Below, piece after piece: positions 34,136 through 46,308 of a DNA stretch of 64,000 nt (position 1 is the first letter of the stretch; every line of letters starts with the position of its first letter). The notes beneath the pieces were generated by a model, which worked only from the letters and a program-made list of their open reading frames with translations, was not told the DNA's origin and made no database searches. Source of the stretch: Epiperipatus broadwayi (lineage: Eukaryota > Onychophora > Udeonychophora > Euonychophora > Peripatidae); NCBI GenBank assembly GCA_028023455.1, contig JAQFVV010006706.1:248001-312000 (forward strand), read 5' to 3'. Position numbers and translations under genes: made by a program.

Positions 34136-35355
34136 GAACGCCACTTTAAAATAATTTTCAAATGTAATAAATAAATAAATACGGACTCTAATTTATATAT
34201 TTACATCATGTATCTTAATACTTAAGATTATATATCGCTAATTTAGATGTCCAACACAAATTACTTCTTGCGCCAAAATACAAAACTCTATACGCGGAGG
34301 GGAAGAAGTTGTTTAACTTGTTTACCTAAAAAAGGCAGCTAATAAATTGGAAATATTCAGCCATTGACATTAAAAATGGTCAGGTTTTAAAATAACTCAA
34401 GTGTCCAGCTTTTTACGCTTGATTCAGGCTTGATTGAACATTTTAGTTTTACCATTGGCAAGATTTTCTTTTGTTATCATATATTTTTCTAATTAACACA
34501 GGTGGCCTGCCAGGCCTGATTTGCGATTTCAATAGAAAATTTCCTGGGATTATAATTATTGTTTACAAGTTCTTACTAAGATTTTAAAATTTGCGATAAA
34601 CATCATAAGCAAACGTATGTAATTAATTTGCAAACCTAATTAGTATGCAGAAAAAATAGACTTTTGACAACGATTAAAATATATAAAATAAAAAGTAAAC
34701 TGAAAATTATATTAAGTTTACTGGAATTATACCTATAATATATATTACATACACGTTCGAATATTTATATCAAATTATTATTTAAATAAAAAATTAGAAA
34801 ATGTTTTATTTTGCAATATTATAATCGTTTCTTACGATTTCAAAATTATGTACATGATCTAATATATATATATATACGCATATACATACATAAGTTCTAA
34901 TTTATAATACTTTTAGTGTGTGTTTATTTATATATTTGCTAGCAGAAAGTTACTTATAGTTTACTATAAGCAGTACTATATATATATAAACATTACAATA
35001 TGAAATTTGTAATATAATAAACTTTATGTTTAGTTTATTGTTCATGATAAATAATAGATTTGATTGTTTTATATTTTTAATATTAAGCAGAGCTTGTGTG
35101 CAGGCCTGCTTGTGTGTGTCATTTAATAAGATATAATATGACTTCATATGATTTTCAATAATCTACTCTCAATAATTTTTGTAAATAAACATTTGAGAAT
35201 AATATTCTTCAAATGTGAGTATTTTTGTTAGTAGAGTTTTAATTTCTCAGGGATGGCGCCTTCTTTTTCAGATGCTAATCTCTCAGTGATGGCGCCTCCT
35301 TCTGCCAGCGCCTGCATGCCTAGCATGCGTTGCATGCCCGCTTCCTGATCATACC

Positions 35356-36507
35356 TAGTCCTCAAAAAATGGTGTGATGTTTAATACAGGGAATAAGAAT
35401 TTGATCTTTAATTCAGACACTTTTAGCTCTTGAATATATTACTTTACAATAGTGCTGAGTGTACATATGATTAATGAAAGTTAAGTTGTTCAGGGGGTCA
35501 CGTGGGTATCAGCATAATAAAAGTAATAGATTGATCTTCAAATCAGGAACGTTTAACTAGCAATTTTATCATGTTACCAGTAAGCTGAACTATAGAAAGA
35601 AAGCAGAAACATTTGCATTAGTTATGAAAAATATATAGAATAAGAATTGCAAGGCTTAATTAATGCGTTATTATATTAATGGGTATACATTTGTTTAAAG
35701 AAGAATTTTAAGTAACATTTTTTTTACAAAGAAAAAAAAAAAGATTGATGATTTGAGAGATATGGGACAAGAGAAATAAATGAATTGTCTCGATATGCAA
35801 ACAAAAATAAATTTAGTTTGTTTATGTATTTGTATGTAGGAGTATTAAATATATTCCAAGAAAAAAAAATGCATTTATTCTTTGCAGAAAAAAAAACAAT
35901 AAATGTAGGATGATGTTTATAACTTTTTATGGACATCTAATGATGATGAATTATAAAGAAAATTATCATAAATTCAATTAAAAACAGTCTATAAAATTTA
36001 GTAATTAAAAGTTAGGTATCTTTTCTAAAACTTTATTATTAATATTATACTCTACTATTCGTTTAAACCTTACGTTTATAAATAATTTTTATAAAGTAAT
36101 TAATTATTTTAACTTTCGTTATCTTTTTCTCAGTTGAAAAAATTTTTTTTAAAAACTAATAATAATTTAAATAAATAAATAATAATATAAACCAACCGTT
36201 TAATTTTTTTTTTTAATCTGCCAATCACAGATTACGATATCGATTTTAACGTCATCTGCTTACGGAGTCAGGTTTGCGATTATATATTATTAATATAAAG
36301 TGCAATTTTTAAAACCAACTGACTTAAACGTCAATATAAGCAGAAAAGTGATTGTGAATTTGACGTGAATGTAGTGACTGGACGGAATGTTCGAAAGCTT
36401 TAACGGCGATTAAATGAGCTTTCAAACACATAAATTCAAATTTCACTACAAAAAAGCACTTGACTACAAAATGATTTTTTTTATTATGAAGTATAAATTT
36501 TAAAATC
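35356..36507. other. Flank of the hAT insertion, no gene recognised
   Basis: AT-rich sequence. The part at 36220-36300 has more CpG than its surroundings and could be promoter-like, but no motif supports that. The minus frames at 35724-35936 and 36324-36509 show no family resemblance. Confidence 0.4.
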
Positions 36508-36714
36508 ATGAAAAATGCACAATTTGCGCAGATAAAACGTCAGATTGTAAGAAGCTTTAATATTTTGAGTTTTTATGAAAGAAAGCTTAACTTTGCAAAG
36601 GGTGATGGCAAGATTTTAACTATATCTTTAGTGTCTGGGATTTGTCTTTTTGCATTTTTAGTTATTGTTGCTATTACTCTTGTATATATTATACTCTGTA
36701 TTTTAATGGTATAA
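36508..36714 (+). CDS. Small open frame with one membrane segment, doubtful
   Basis: A 68-codon frame begins with a true ATG. It has a basic N-terminal half (KNAQFAQIKRQIVRSFN) followed by a single hydrophobic segment from about residue 38 to 67, with a GT two bases before the stop. It could be a first exon of a membrane protein or chance. I do not recognise it, and there is no downstream partner exon that I can point to. Confidence 0.2.
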   Translation: MKNAQFAQIKRQIVRSFNILSFYERKLNFAKGDGKILTISLVSGICLFAFLVIVAITLVYIILCILMV

Positions 36715-37179
36715 AAAATTCATTAATTTTGTTTTTATTCTAGATGTCAAGTGAATGAAATTAATTGTATCTAGCGGTAAGTAATGGTAAATAATCACTG
36801 ATTAAGAGAGGCACATTTTGATAATTCTAATATATTACTTAGTTCAGGGGTCGGCAGTCTTTTTTTAACTAACAATATAATTTCCCTGCAACTTACCTGA
36901 TACATGAGTAACTGTATTTAGCTTTTATAATAGTATATTAGTAGATATATAACACTAAAAAGACAATAACAAACTTAAATCAATTTAAAGGAATAAAACT
37001 TTTTTTTTTAACTTTAAAATATTAATTAATATATTTAAGGCACAATTAAGTGGTATTTGAGACTGATATTCAAAACTAAATATTTGATGTCTGGTTTGTC
37101 AGTAATAATCAAAGATCTCTTCCATCAATGATATTTACACGTTTTCTTTGTTTGTTCATAATATAGTTTCATTTTGTTA
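36715..37179. other. AT-rich spacer
   Basis: No supported feature between the small open frame and the decayed ZBED5-like transposase. Confidence 0.45.
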
Positions 37180-38800
37180 AAATTAGAATTTATTAGCCAA
37201 GTAGAAATACAAGTTGAATACAATGTATTTCTATGATCATTTAGCCTTGCTATCCATGGTTTATCTTGTTCTCAATACTCCAGCCATACCTGGTTAAGCT
37301 TGAAGCTACAAGGGATTGTTCATAGTTAATGGCACTAAAACCCAACTTGGCAAGATTTGAAGAAGAAAAAGTATCAATAAGTTGAATATTTTTTCCACAA
37401 ATTTGCATATAACAGATTTTTTTTTTATTATTTTATCAGAATTTCTGGTATCCACCAGTATCAAAATTGTTTTTGCTCTCTTCATCATTTTGAGTTATAA
37501 TAATTCTGCATACAAAGCTAAATCAACTTCAGTATAATTTGTGGTAAAGGGATATATCATCCAACCATCCACTTTCAAGTTCAAAATATGTTGAAATTAT
37601 TTCTCCATGTCCAACATAAGTTCATAAAAATGGCTAGTAAATCTTTTTATGTCATCCAGAGATAGGTCATTTTTTTATAGAGGATAATTTGGGAAATTGA
37701 TCAAATTTCTCTCTGCAATAGATTTGCTTGAGAAGATCAAGTTTTTAAATAAATAATGATATACTGCTTTCGCAACTTATAAGAGTTATGTTGCTCCTTG
37801 AAGTTGCAAATTAATTTCATGGAATCTTTTGTTAATCTCAAAAAACTGCATTATGTTGTAGCAAAATGGGATAAGCATGTAAACCTTTGAGAGCTATTGG
37901 ACCTCTGTGTGCAAAAGTAATCAAATTACTCATCATTATCTTGGAAAATCTGATAAAATATTCTATCATCTTTGGTATTTGATTTGATCTTATTTACAGC
38001 TTTAATTATTGTATTTAAAAATAAATGCAGATTTGCATCAAAAGGTTTTCTTACCATATGTTGAGTATATATCATGTAATAAATGCATAAAATGGTGGGT
38101 ATTTCTTCTTTCAAAAGGCAACATCTACAATAGTGACCTACCATTATGCCATCATAGTGAATGCAACAATATTGGTTAAAGATATATGTTTGTTTTTTCA
38201 AAATGTTTTTACAGTCTGAAATGTTGTTATTCCTTTTGTATCTGTGACAAGATTTTTTGTAAATAGAATTTCTTCCTGAAATGTATTTCAGTTTATCAAA
38301 GAATCATTCATATGCCATTAATATAGCATTATTATCAACAATGGTAGATGTATCCAATTGCATTGAAAATTTGACTGCCAATTCATTAATGTGCCACTTC
38401 ACAGTGTGTGCATTATGAGGCATGGTTTTAAAAAACATCAGGTATATCCTAATATATTACAGTTGAAATGAATTTTTTACTACAGGGAATTATCAAAGTT
38501 TTGTCAGTTTTTGCTATCAATTTTGATATTTGAAAACATGCAGTTAATTTGTTTATATTCTTTACATTTAGTTTTTGAAATGAGAATACAATTATTGAAT
38601 AATTTTGAAATTTTTTGCACATCTCTTGAAAATATTCTATTGGTTTTTTTTAGTGTTATGCCATAAAATGTTCATGCAGTCAACTTGGTATTTTCACTTT
38701 GTTGCATAAAAAACACTTCACAACCTTGTTATAGATTTGATAACACTCATTTTCAAGTATTCTGACATATAACCATGAATGTATTTTTTTTGAGACATGG
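37180..38800 (-). pseudogene. Decayed hAT transposase of the ZBED5/SCAND3 type
   Basis: Minus-strand homology runs from about 38560 to 37200 across several frames. In order it shows LTACFQISKLIAKTDKTLI, AHTVKWHINELAVKFSMQLD, AILMAYE, CCIHYDGIMVGHY (the DGAPAM region), IYTQHMVRKPFDANLH (the HCxxHRQ-L region), IIKAVNKIKSNTKDDRIFYQ, DNDE, INKRFHEINLQLQG, and WMIYPFTTNY. The end carries a GFSAINY-like C-terminal motif near 37340. The longest open piece is 37926-38201. Stops and shifts make it inactive. No TIRs were identified. Confidence 0.7.
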
Positions 38801-40187
38801 TTTGAAATTGATTTAAAAATGTATAACTTTTTACAAACTATCTTAAAATCTTATCTTACTCATTTAACTAACCTCAAATATTTCTGACCATCATAGATAA
38901 AGAGATAGACTGACCATGCAGTTGTTACAAGTTGTTTGATTATTGTTACATAGCCACAGAACTCATTGTTTTTGTGTATAGCTGACTAAAAGTATAATTG
39001 AAAAACATATATAAATGCCAATACCAGAACTCGATCCTGTATAGGTTTGTATCAAGTTAATGTATTTCATGATAAACATGAGCAACTATGCAAAAAAAAA
39101 ATTAAATGCCTGTTGTGCATCTATAGTAATCTATGGTATTTCTTTTAACATTTGGAAAATATTTGCCACCCATCTACAAACTTTAATTATTAACTAGTGG
39201 GAAGTAGGGATTAGGTTGGTGACTACTGACTTAGAATTTCAATTTACATACAGAAAAAAGCCCTTAACATGTATATTAATCTTATATTTACAAAAAATAA
39301 ATATTTGCTATGTGACATACTAAATGTAAGAATTAAGAATACTTCAGAGCACTTTCAGTAGACTATAAATTAAAATCGATATATTTATATCAAGTTGGCT
39401 ATATATCAAATATAATTAATATTTTAGCTTGTTTATTATTTGATGATGATATTGCTTATTTCTTTGTTATAAATTTAGCAGAAGTTGTGAGTATTGAAAA
39501 CACAATTTACTAAAATAAAATTATAAACATTATATAAAAAGAAAGATTATTAATTTTAAAAAATTGAAAAAGCTAATATTCCACACATTTCAAAAATTTA
39601 TAGTCTGATTAGAAAATTTTTATTAGACCATCATTCCAAAAATTATAACCCAGTTTACAGATTTAAAATGAATTATTTGCCACATTTACACAAAAATTGT
39701 GTTTGCATACTATTTCATGGAATAGCTAAAAAGAACAGGTGCTGGAACCATTTATTATATTATAGCCCCATAGTTTGCATTATATATCAAACTAGTTTAG
39801 TCAGCAGTCAGGTATGTAGCTAATGAGATGTTTTGAATAACATTCAGACATATATAAAGTATATATGTAAATTAAATGGAAACAAATAACTGACATCCAT
39901 CAATAATGATCATTCTCATGCATTAACAAATGACAAGAAGTAAGGGCAGTGTTACCCTTAACTTCAGATGCAATGTTATTTAATGCTTGTTGAGGATATT
40001 GGAAATAAACCATTCAAATTATTCAATAACTGTTATATCTGACTATGCCTTCAAAAATGATCAGATTGAGCTTGTTACATTATGGAATCAACTGTTACAA
40101 GACAAAGAGATATTTTAAATTTAAAAACTTTATGTTGATATTATAAGCCTTTTTTAAAAGTGAGAATACCTCATATGTTGTAATACT
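38801..40187. other. Gene-free AT-rich stretch
   Basis: No coding motif recognised. It ends where the 5'-truncated LINE begins. Confidence 0.5.
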
Positions 40188-41951
40188 TAATTAACAGTAT
40201 CCGGCCAATTTCCATGACCCCATTGCTTATCAAGATAATTGAGGCAGTCATTAAAGATCAAATCCAAACTCAAATTCTTAGCCATATCTCGTCAAACCAA
40301 TACAGAAAAAAGGGATCATCAATCTCGCATGCTATGTCCAATGTAACTGCACTGTTCAATTACATCAGAGGACATTGTAAATCAAAACCTATTGCTGTCC
40401 AGCTGAATGTTGCAGCAGCATTTGATTCAGTCCAGATAAACACCCTCCTGGATATTCTGTTGGAATGCGACATCCCAGCTGGGATTGTACAGATGGTCAG
40501 CAATCTGCTCAACAACAGAGATTTTTCTCTCTCTTGATGGCAAGATCACACCAGGCTTCAAGCCATACAAGTCGATCCCTCAAGGATCCCCGCTCAGTGC
40601 CCTTTTCTTCACAGCATACATCAACCCTCTTCTGACGGATATAGAAAAAAACCTCCCTGGAATTTTCCTTCCCTCTCTCAATAAAAACTTCAATGTATTT
40701 GCATATATAGATGACATCATGGTTGTGCTTCCCACCATTAAATACCTTCCCCATCTCATGAACATATTAAACAGAAATACAGTGAAACTTGGCCTACAAA
40801 TAAATTTTAACAAATCTTCCATCTGGAAGATAATGTCTGGTAAACAAATTAACTCTCCCTTTTCTGCAAAACCCCTAAGATACCTAGGTTTTCCAATCTA
40901 CAAAACTCCAACTGCAATGGCAAGAGAGATTCAAGATGCAATCCTCCATTCAACTGAAGTCATCACCACTTCACTCTCTAGAGTATACCTTTCATTATAT
41001 GGAAAGGTTGGCCTCCTCAACATGATCATAATGCCAAAAATCTCGTATTATCTTCCATTCGTTAAAATGTCTAAACAGTTTCAAAATAAAATTAACCGAT
41101 TATGCACCAAACTTCTCTAAAGAGGAAGGACAGTTGTTATTAGCTTGCGAGGTATCCAATGACCACACAGGTTCAATGGACTGTCATTCCACTCAATACA
41201 AGCAATCATTTTACAGAAAACCCACAACACTCTACATAATCTGATCCTCTCCTGCGGATACTCTAACATTCTTAAAAAAATTACACTGACAGATCGTCCT
41301 CCACCCTCTTCCAGTTCATGGATAGCATCCCTAATACAACACCTACAACTTTATAACCCGATAATACCCTTTAACCTTAACCAAAAAATCACCTTATGGG
41401 AAGCATACAATATAATCAACTATAATCAACAACCCATTAAAACCAGCCTAAAAGTAACCAACCAAAGACTCATTACACACTTCAAAAGATGGAGTCTGGA
41501 ACCCAAATTCCTTGACTTCATCATTAAAATAAATCTTAATGCGCTACCCATGAATTGGTTTCTTTATCACCGAAGAGGTTTTACCAGCATTGACCCTATA
41601 TGTGGCCTGTGTGCTCATGAAGATGAAACCATAGACCATATTATACACTGGTGCCCAAGACTTAAAACTCTGAAAGATATAATTATAATCAATTCCAACA
41701 TAAGACCTGATATGATTTTCTCACTTGAAAATGCCATTCATAATGGATTTTTTTCAATAATAAGGCTTTCTACCTTTGTCCTTTATTCCATATGGATAGT
41801 GAGATGCAAAAGTCTCATGGAATTTCCCCCACCACAAATCATACCATTGTTTTATCAAACGCTCAAAAAAATCAAGAAACATGACCAGCTCCTTGCCTCC
41901 AGTAAAGTCTTTGCTGATACCTGGTCTTTAATTGCTCTTTCCTTTTCCTGA
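40188..41951 (+). pseudogene. zf-RVT LINE, reverse transcriptase and C-terminal zinc ribbon
   Basis: The copy starts abruptly inside the RT at NSIRPISMTPLLIKIIEAVIK, so the endonuclease is missing. RT motifs follow: AVQLNVAAAFDSVQ (first D in AFDS), then a frameshift near 40525-40537, then SIPQGSPLSALFFTAYINPLL and FAYIDDIMVVL (the YADD box as YIDD). The remaining frame to 41951 is continuous except for stops TAA at 41118-41120 and TGA at 41160-41162. The C-terminus has MNWFLYHRRG and a CCHC zinc ribbon (CGLC...DH..HWC). About 300 bp of 3' untranslated sequence follows to about 42260, with AATAAAATTTTTATTG near the end. Confidence 0.85.
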
Positions 41952-42689
41952 TTACCAATTCCCATCTACCCAGCATTATAGAATAGTCAATTATAAAAGA
42001 AAATATTCATGTTTATATTAAAAATGCTAATACCATTAAACAAGTTCTTAGAATCTCTTCACTATACCTAACCACATAAGAGTATAACATTGTGCTCTCA
42101 TAACATAATCTAGCCAGATGACAAATAGAACATTATATAATCATATTATTGTACAATTTATTCATTTATTTATCCTTTATTAGTATGTAATTACTATTTA
42201 TTGTTAATAAAATTTTTATTGAAATTATGATTTCAGATTGATATACATCATCTACTAAATAAATGTTTTTTTTACACCACTGTCAGTGTTTGTTAAATGC
42301 CATCAAACATACAGTTAAGGGTGGCTGTCCCTATATTTCTGTATGTTTGTTGCTACATAAACACAATCATTCATAGTTGTTGAAGATTGTATTTAATTTT
42401 TATTTATAGTATTGTATTTTGATCTAAAACTATTAAACTTATTTATTCATATTTTTGACTTCATCTACATTGCATAAGCATACAAATGATTACTACTTGT
42501 CATTTATTAGACTAATGTTTATCAAATTCCTCCTAGCTGATATAAACTTTAAACGTAGTTAAAGAATATATATGTTTTTTTAATCAAACACTTGAGGTAT
42601 TCATACAACAGGTCCTTTATTCTGACTTTTTATTTCAGTTTCTGTTTTTACCCACTACAGGAGCCACTGAAGTCATATTATGAAAATTG

Positions 42690-43260
42690 TTGAATGCTAT
42701 AATGGCAAGGAATGGGATAGAACAATAGATATATTAATAAAAAATAGGAAGTTGGAAAGATGGAGAACTAGTATAGAAAGTAAAAACAATTTAAATATAT
42801 ATAGAAGTAACAGGATGAAGGGTGTGAGTTAATTTATGATAATAACAAGGAAAGTGATTTTACAATTTAAGGCTTGAATAGGATCGTTAGCAACAAGGGA
42901 ATATATGTGGGGGATTTAGTCTGCAAGTTATGTGAGGAAGGCAAAGAAAATATTAGGCATCTGTTAATTCAATGTAAATAATTACAAGAAGAAAAGGTAT
43001 AAATAATAATGTTGTGGTAGAATAAATATAAATAAAGTGATTATTCAGAATGTGGGTTCTTGATTTTTATGCTAGGTTTGAAAAAGATAAGAAAGATTTA
43101 AATATAAAGGTCATAGAGTGGACAAAGATATTGTTATGGAAATAGGATGGAGAAGGATAGAGAAGAATATGGAAAAAATTTAGAGGAATGGAAGGGGAAG
43201 GTAAGGTGGTTAACAGGTTTCTCTGGGCTTAATGGCTGAAAGATTCCTGACTCCAAGAAA
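42690..43260 (+). pseudogene. Decayed LINE 3' end with zf-RVT zinc ribbon
   Basis: A frame with EWDRTIDILIKNRKLERW and SKNNLNIYRSNRMKGV leads into GIYVGDLVCKLCEEGKENIRHLLIQC. The C-x2-C, H, C spacing matches zf-RVT. It differs in sequence from the 17.4 and 41.5 kb copies, so it belongs to another LINE lineage. Stops interrupt the frame, and the 5' part is absent. Confidence 0.5.
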
Positions 43261-44420
43261 GAAGAAGCCATAATGCATCACATTGTACTGATCATATATT
43301 TTATTAGCTATTGTATATTTTATTAGTAGTATTACTAGCCAGTATACTAAGGTGTCTACAATTATTATAAACTAAGGATTAAAATATTTAGATGTTGAAT
43401 TGGAATAGAATCTATAAAACTATTCTAATATATTGTCGAGTTCAAAAATGTTTTGAGAGATTTGAGGTTTAATCTGACAGATTGAATATTAAAATAGACT
43501 AAAAAGTGATTGGTTGATCTATAAGTGCATTATGTTTAAATATGAAGATCAAGTCTCATTGATAAAGCAAAACACCAAAAGTCAGATTGATTATGGAAAA
43601 TTAAAAGGCAAAAGAACATCTAATCATTCTCGATTATTTCCAGCTTACAATAGATGATACTATGTAGAGAGCTGCCCTTTATTTATAACATGTTCTTATT
43701 AATCTAATTTCATTTTACCTTTGCCATGTGTAACATTTTTTTAGATATACTTAAAACTTTCATTACACTAAAATTTAAGTTTCAATTAAAAAATGAATTT
43801 GTTTTAAGTTATTATTCAGCATTTGTTTATATATTTATTTTATATAGAAGAATCGTGTTTACAGATTCATATTTAACCAACTTAAAATAATACATTTAAA
43901 CTCAATGCATAAAATTTATTTTACATCAGAGGGCCAAGTTCATTTTAATGTTGAACTGCACGATATGTATTTGTTATTACTCATTCTACTTTTCAAATTT
44001 CACAGTTTTTGTTTTAATGTTTATTTGGAGCAATAACAAATTGATAAGAAAATTAAAGCATGCCGTTTGTTTTGCTATCAAAAACTATAATTAAATATAT
44101 GCAGAAAGGAGTTTGCTATTAACTGAAAGGAGACCCTTTGATTCCTCTTGGAGGCCTTAAAAGAACTGAGCAGGGCAAATTCCTAATGTCCACTCCATAC
44201 GTTCTTGTTGTTGCAGCTGTTATTACTATGTGATTATTCATATAGTATACGAACATGGATGGGCTGCTCACCAACACGCATTAGCCAGCGTGGTGAGTTT
44301 ATTGGCTTTTTACCTCTGAGTTTAAGATCAAGAAACACCATGGTCTTTCTTCTCAGTGCCTGATAAGGCAGAATGAATGTTTGTGTAAATGATAAATATT
44401 TTTCCAATACATAATAAATT
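43261..44420. other. Spacer; right part may be 5' region of the RTE-like LINE
   Basis: 43261-44100 is AT-rich with nothing recognised. From about 44110 the base composition rises in G+C up to the LINE start codon, which suggests a 5' untranslated/promoter region of that element. I could not set its exact 5' end. Confidence 0.4.
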
Positions 44421-45653
44421 ATGACAGACAAAAATAATTCATGGCCCTTATTGCCAGGAGGCTGTAAAGTCACCAACCAAGGCAGCGGTTGGTGGCCGAA
44501 GGCGGAGGGTGCTAAGAATTCCCTGATTGCAGACCCAGGCTGCCATTTGATGATGACTTTTTATTTAGGTACTTACAACTGCAGATCACTTTCAAGTGAA
44601 GGAAGATTGCAAGAATTAGAAGAAGAACTGTCTTATATTAAATGGGACATTATTGGACTTTGTGAAGTTAGAAGAAAAGGAGAAAAAACAATTGATTTAA
44701 AAAGTGGACATATACTCTATTATAAAGGCACACATATTGGAAATACAAGTGGAGTAGGATTCATTACAAATAAAAAGTGGAAGAACAATATTGTGGATAT
44801 TGATGGTGTATCGGACAGAATGGCAAGATTAGTTAGACAACTTAATAGCAGATACCAAATGCAGATAATTCAGGTTTATGCCCCAACAAGTTTTCATAGT
44901 GATGAAGTAGTAGAAGATTTTTATATGGATGTACAAAAGGCTTTTGATCAGAGTAAACAACATTTTAAAATTGTTATGGGAGTCTTTAATGCTAGAATTG
45001 GTAGACAAATGAAAGATGAAATTGCTGTAGGTAATTTTGGTTATGGTAATAGAAATGAGAGAGGACATAGACTTGTGGAGTTTGCAGAAAAAGAAAAACT
45101 TTATATTATGAATTCATTTTTTGAGAAAAATGTTAAAAGGAAATGGACATGGAAGCATCCAAATGAAGGTACAGCAGAATTGGATTATACTTTGACTAAC
45201 AGAAAATACATATTTCAAGATTGTAATGTTCTTAATAAATTTAACACAGGAAGTGATCATCGATTAGTAAGGTGTAAGTTACGTGTTAATGTAAAACTAG
45301 AGAGACAAAAATTATTAAGAACAACAATATTTACAGTTGATATTCCTAATCTTCAGAAACATTCTAATGAATTTAAATTAGAACTTACAAATAGGTTTCA
45401 AGTGTTAGGAGATTTTGAACATGATACAGATTTGAATGAAATTAATATGAAAATAACTGATACACTTTTAAAAACTGCAACAAACATAGCTGGTAGAAAA
45501 AAGCAGCAATTGACTAATAAAATTTCTACTGAGACTAGAGAATTTATGAAGAAAAGAAGGAATATGAAGATATATAAAAATGATGTATTAAAAAAAATTG
45601 AATATCTCGAAAATTTTGTAAAATGGTATGGAAAAGAGTTGAAAATGATATAA
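44421..45653 (+). pseudogene. RTE-like LINE: APE endonuclease segment
   Basis: The 410-codon frame from a true ATG contains the exonuclease-endonuclease-phosphatase fold: GTYNCRSL (N53), GLCEVRRKG (E82), QVYAPTS (Y153), an NARIG motif, TAELDYTL (D255) and GSDHRLVR (S278-D279-H280). The usual GDFN catalytic motif reads GVFN here: the aspartate at position 188 is valine (codon GTC where GAC is expected). Target nicking is probably lost even apart from the frame breaks. The lysine-rich C-terminus runs into a frameshift. Confidence 0.88.
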
Positions 45654-46090
45654 GAAAGTATAACTGTGAAATAGCAAGGAAAGCTGTACAAGAAAATAAA
45701 AGTCTCAAAAATGTTAAACAACATTTTGATATTGGTAGGAAATTTATATCTGCAATAAGAAAAAAAGATGGAATTATTACTAAAAAGAGAGATGACATCA
45801 TGAAATTGGTAGAAGATTTTTATCAAGAATTATATAGTAATAAAGAACAAGTACCTCCTATATCTATTACATCTTCCGAATTGCCCAGAATTTTAAATGA
45901 AGAAGTGAGACATGCAATTAAGTGTATGAAGAAAGGAAAGGCACCAGGAAATGATGGAATTATAATTGATATATTAAAAGAAGCAGGTGAAGAAATAGAA
46001 ACAATTTTAGCAAAGTTATATACCAAATGTCTAAATGATAAAGATGTACCGGAAGATTGGAAGAATGCAGTAATAATATTAATATTTTAA
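45623..46090 (+). pseudogene. RTE-like LINE: linker and start of RT
   Basis: This frame continues the protein after the first shift. It contains KCMKKGKAPGNDGIIIDILKEAG and EDWKNAVIILI, standard for the first RT block of LINEs. It stops at TAA (46088-46090) where KKGDK follows in frame. Reading through, NYRPISLLSVLYKIF and EQAGFKSGFST-like motifs extend to about 46300 before the second shift. Confidence 0.82.
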
Positions 46091-46308
46091 AAAGGTGATA
46101 AAGAAGATATTAGAAATTACAGACCTATCAGCCTTTTATCAGTTTTATATAAAATTTTTACCAAGATAATTACAACTCGTCTACAGAGAACTTTGGATTT
46201 CCACCAACCAATAGAACAAGCTGGATTTAAAAGTGGTTTTAGTACAATAGATCATATCCAGGTATTGAGAGAAGTCATAGAAAGGACAAATGAATATGTG
46301 TTATCTTT

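Larger units (their letters stand above)
30736..35347 (-). mobile_element. hAT transposon, complete, with 8-bp target duplication
   Basis: The termini are CAGGGCCGGCGC (left) and GCCCGCTTCCTG (right), i.e. CAGG at both ends on opposite strands with GC-rich subterminal sequence. Perfect 8-bp direct repeats ATCATACC flank it at 30728-30735 and 35348-35355, the duplication length of the hAT superfamily. The 4.6-kb element carries one intact transposase gene on the minus strand with ~1.2 kb of 5' sequence. Near the right end GATGGCGCC is repeated. A younger element is nested at 30811-31497. The GC-rich ends contrast with the AT-rich interior. Confidence 0.9.

Noticed and set aside
40509-40822. 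Minus-strand open frames over the zf-RVT LINE
   Set aside because: Antisense to the RT block containing the YIDD box.
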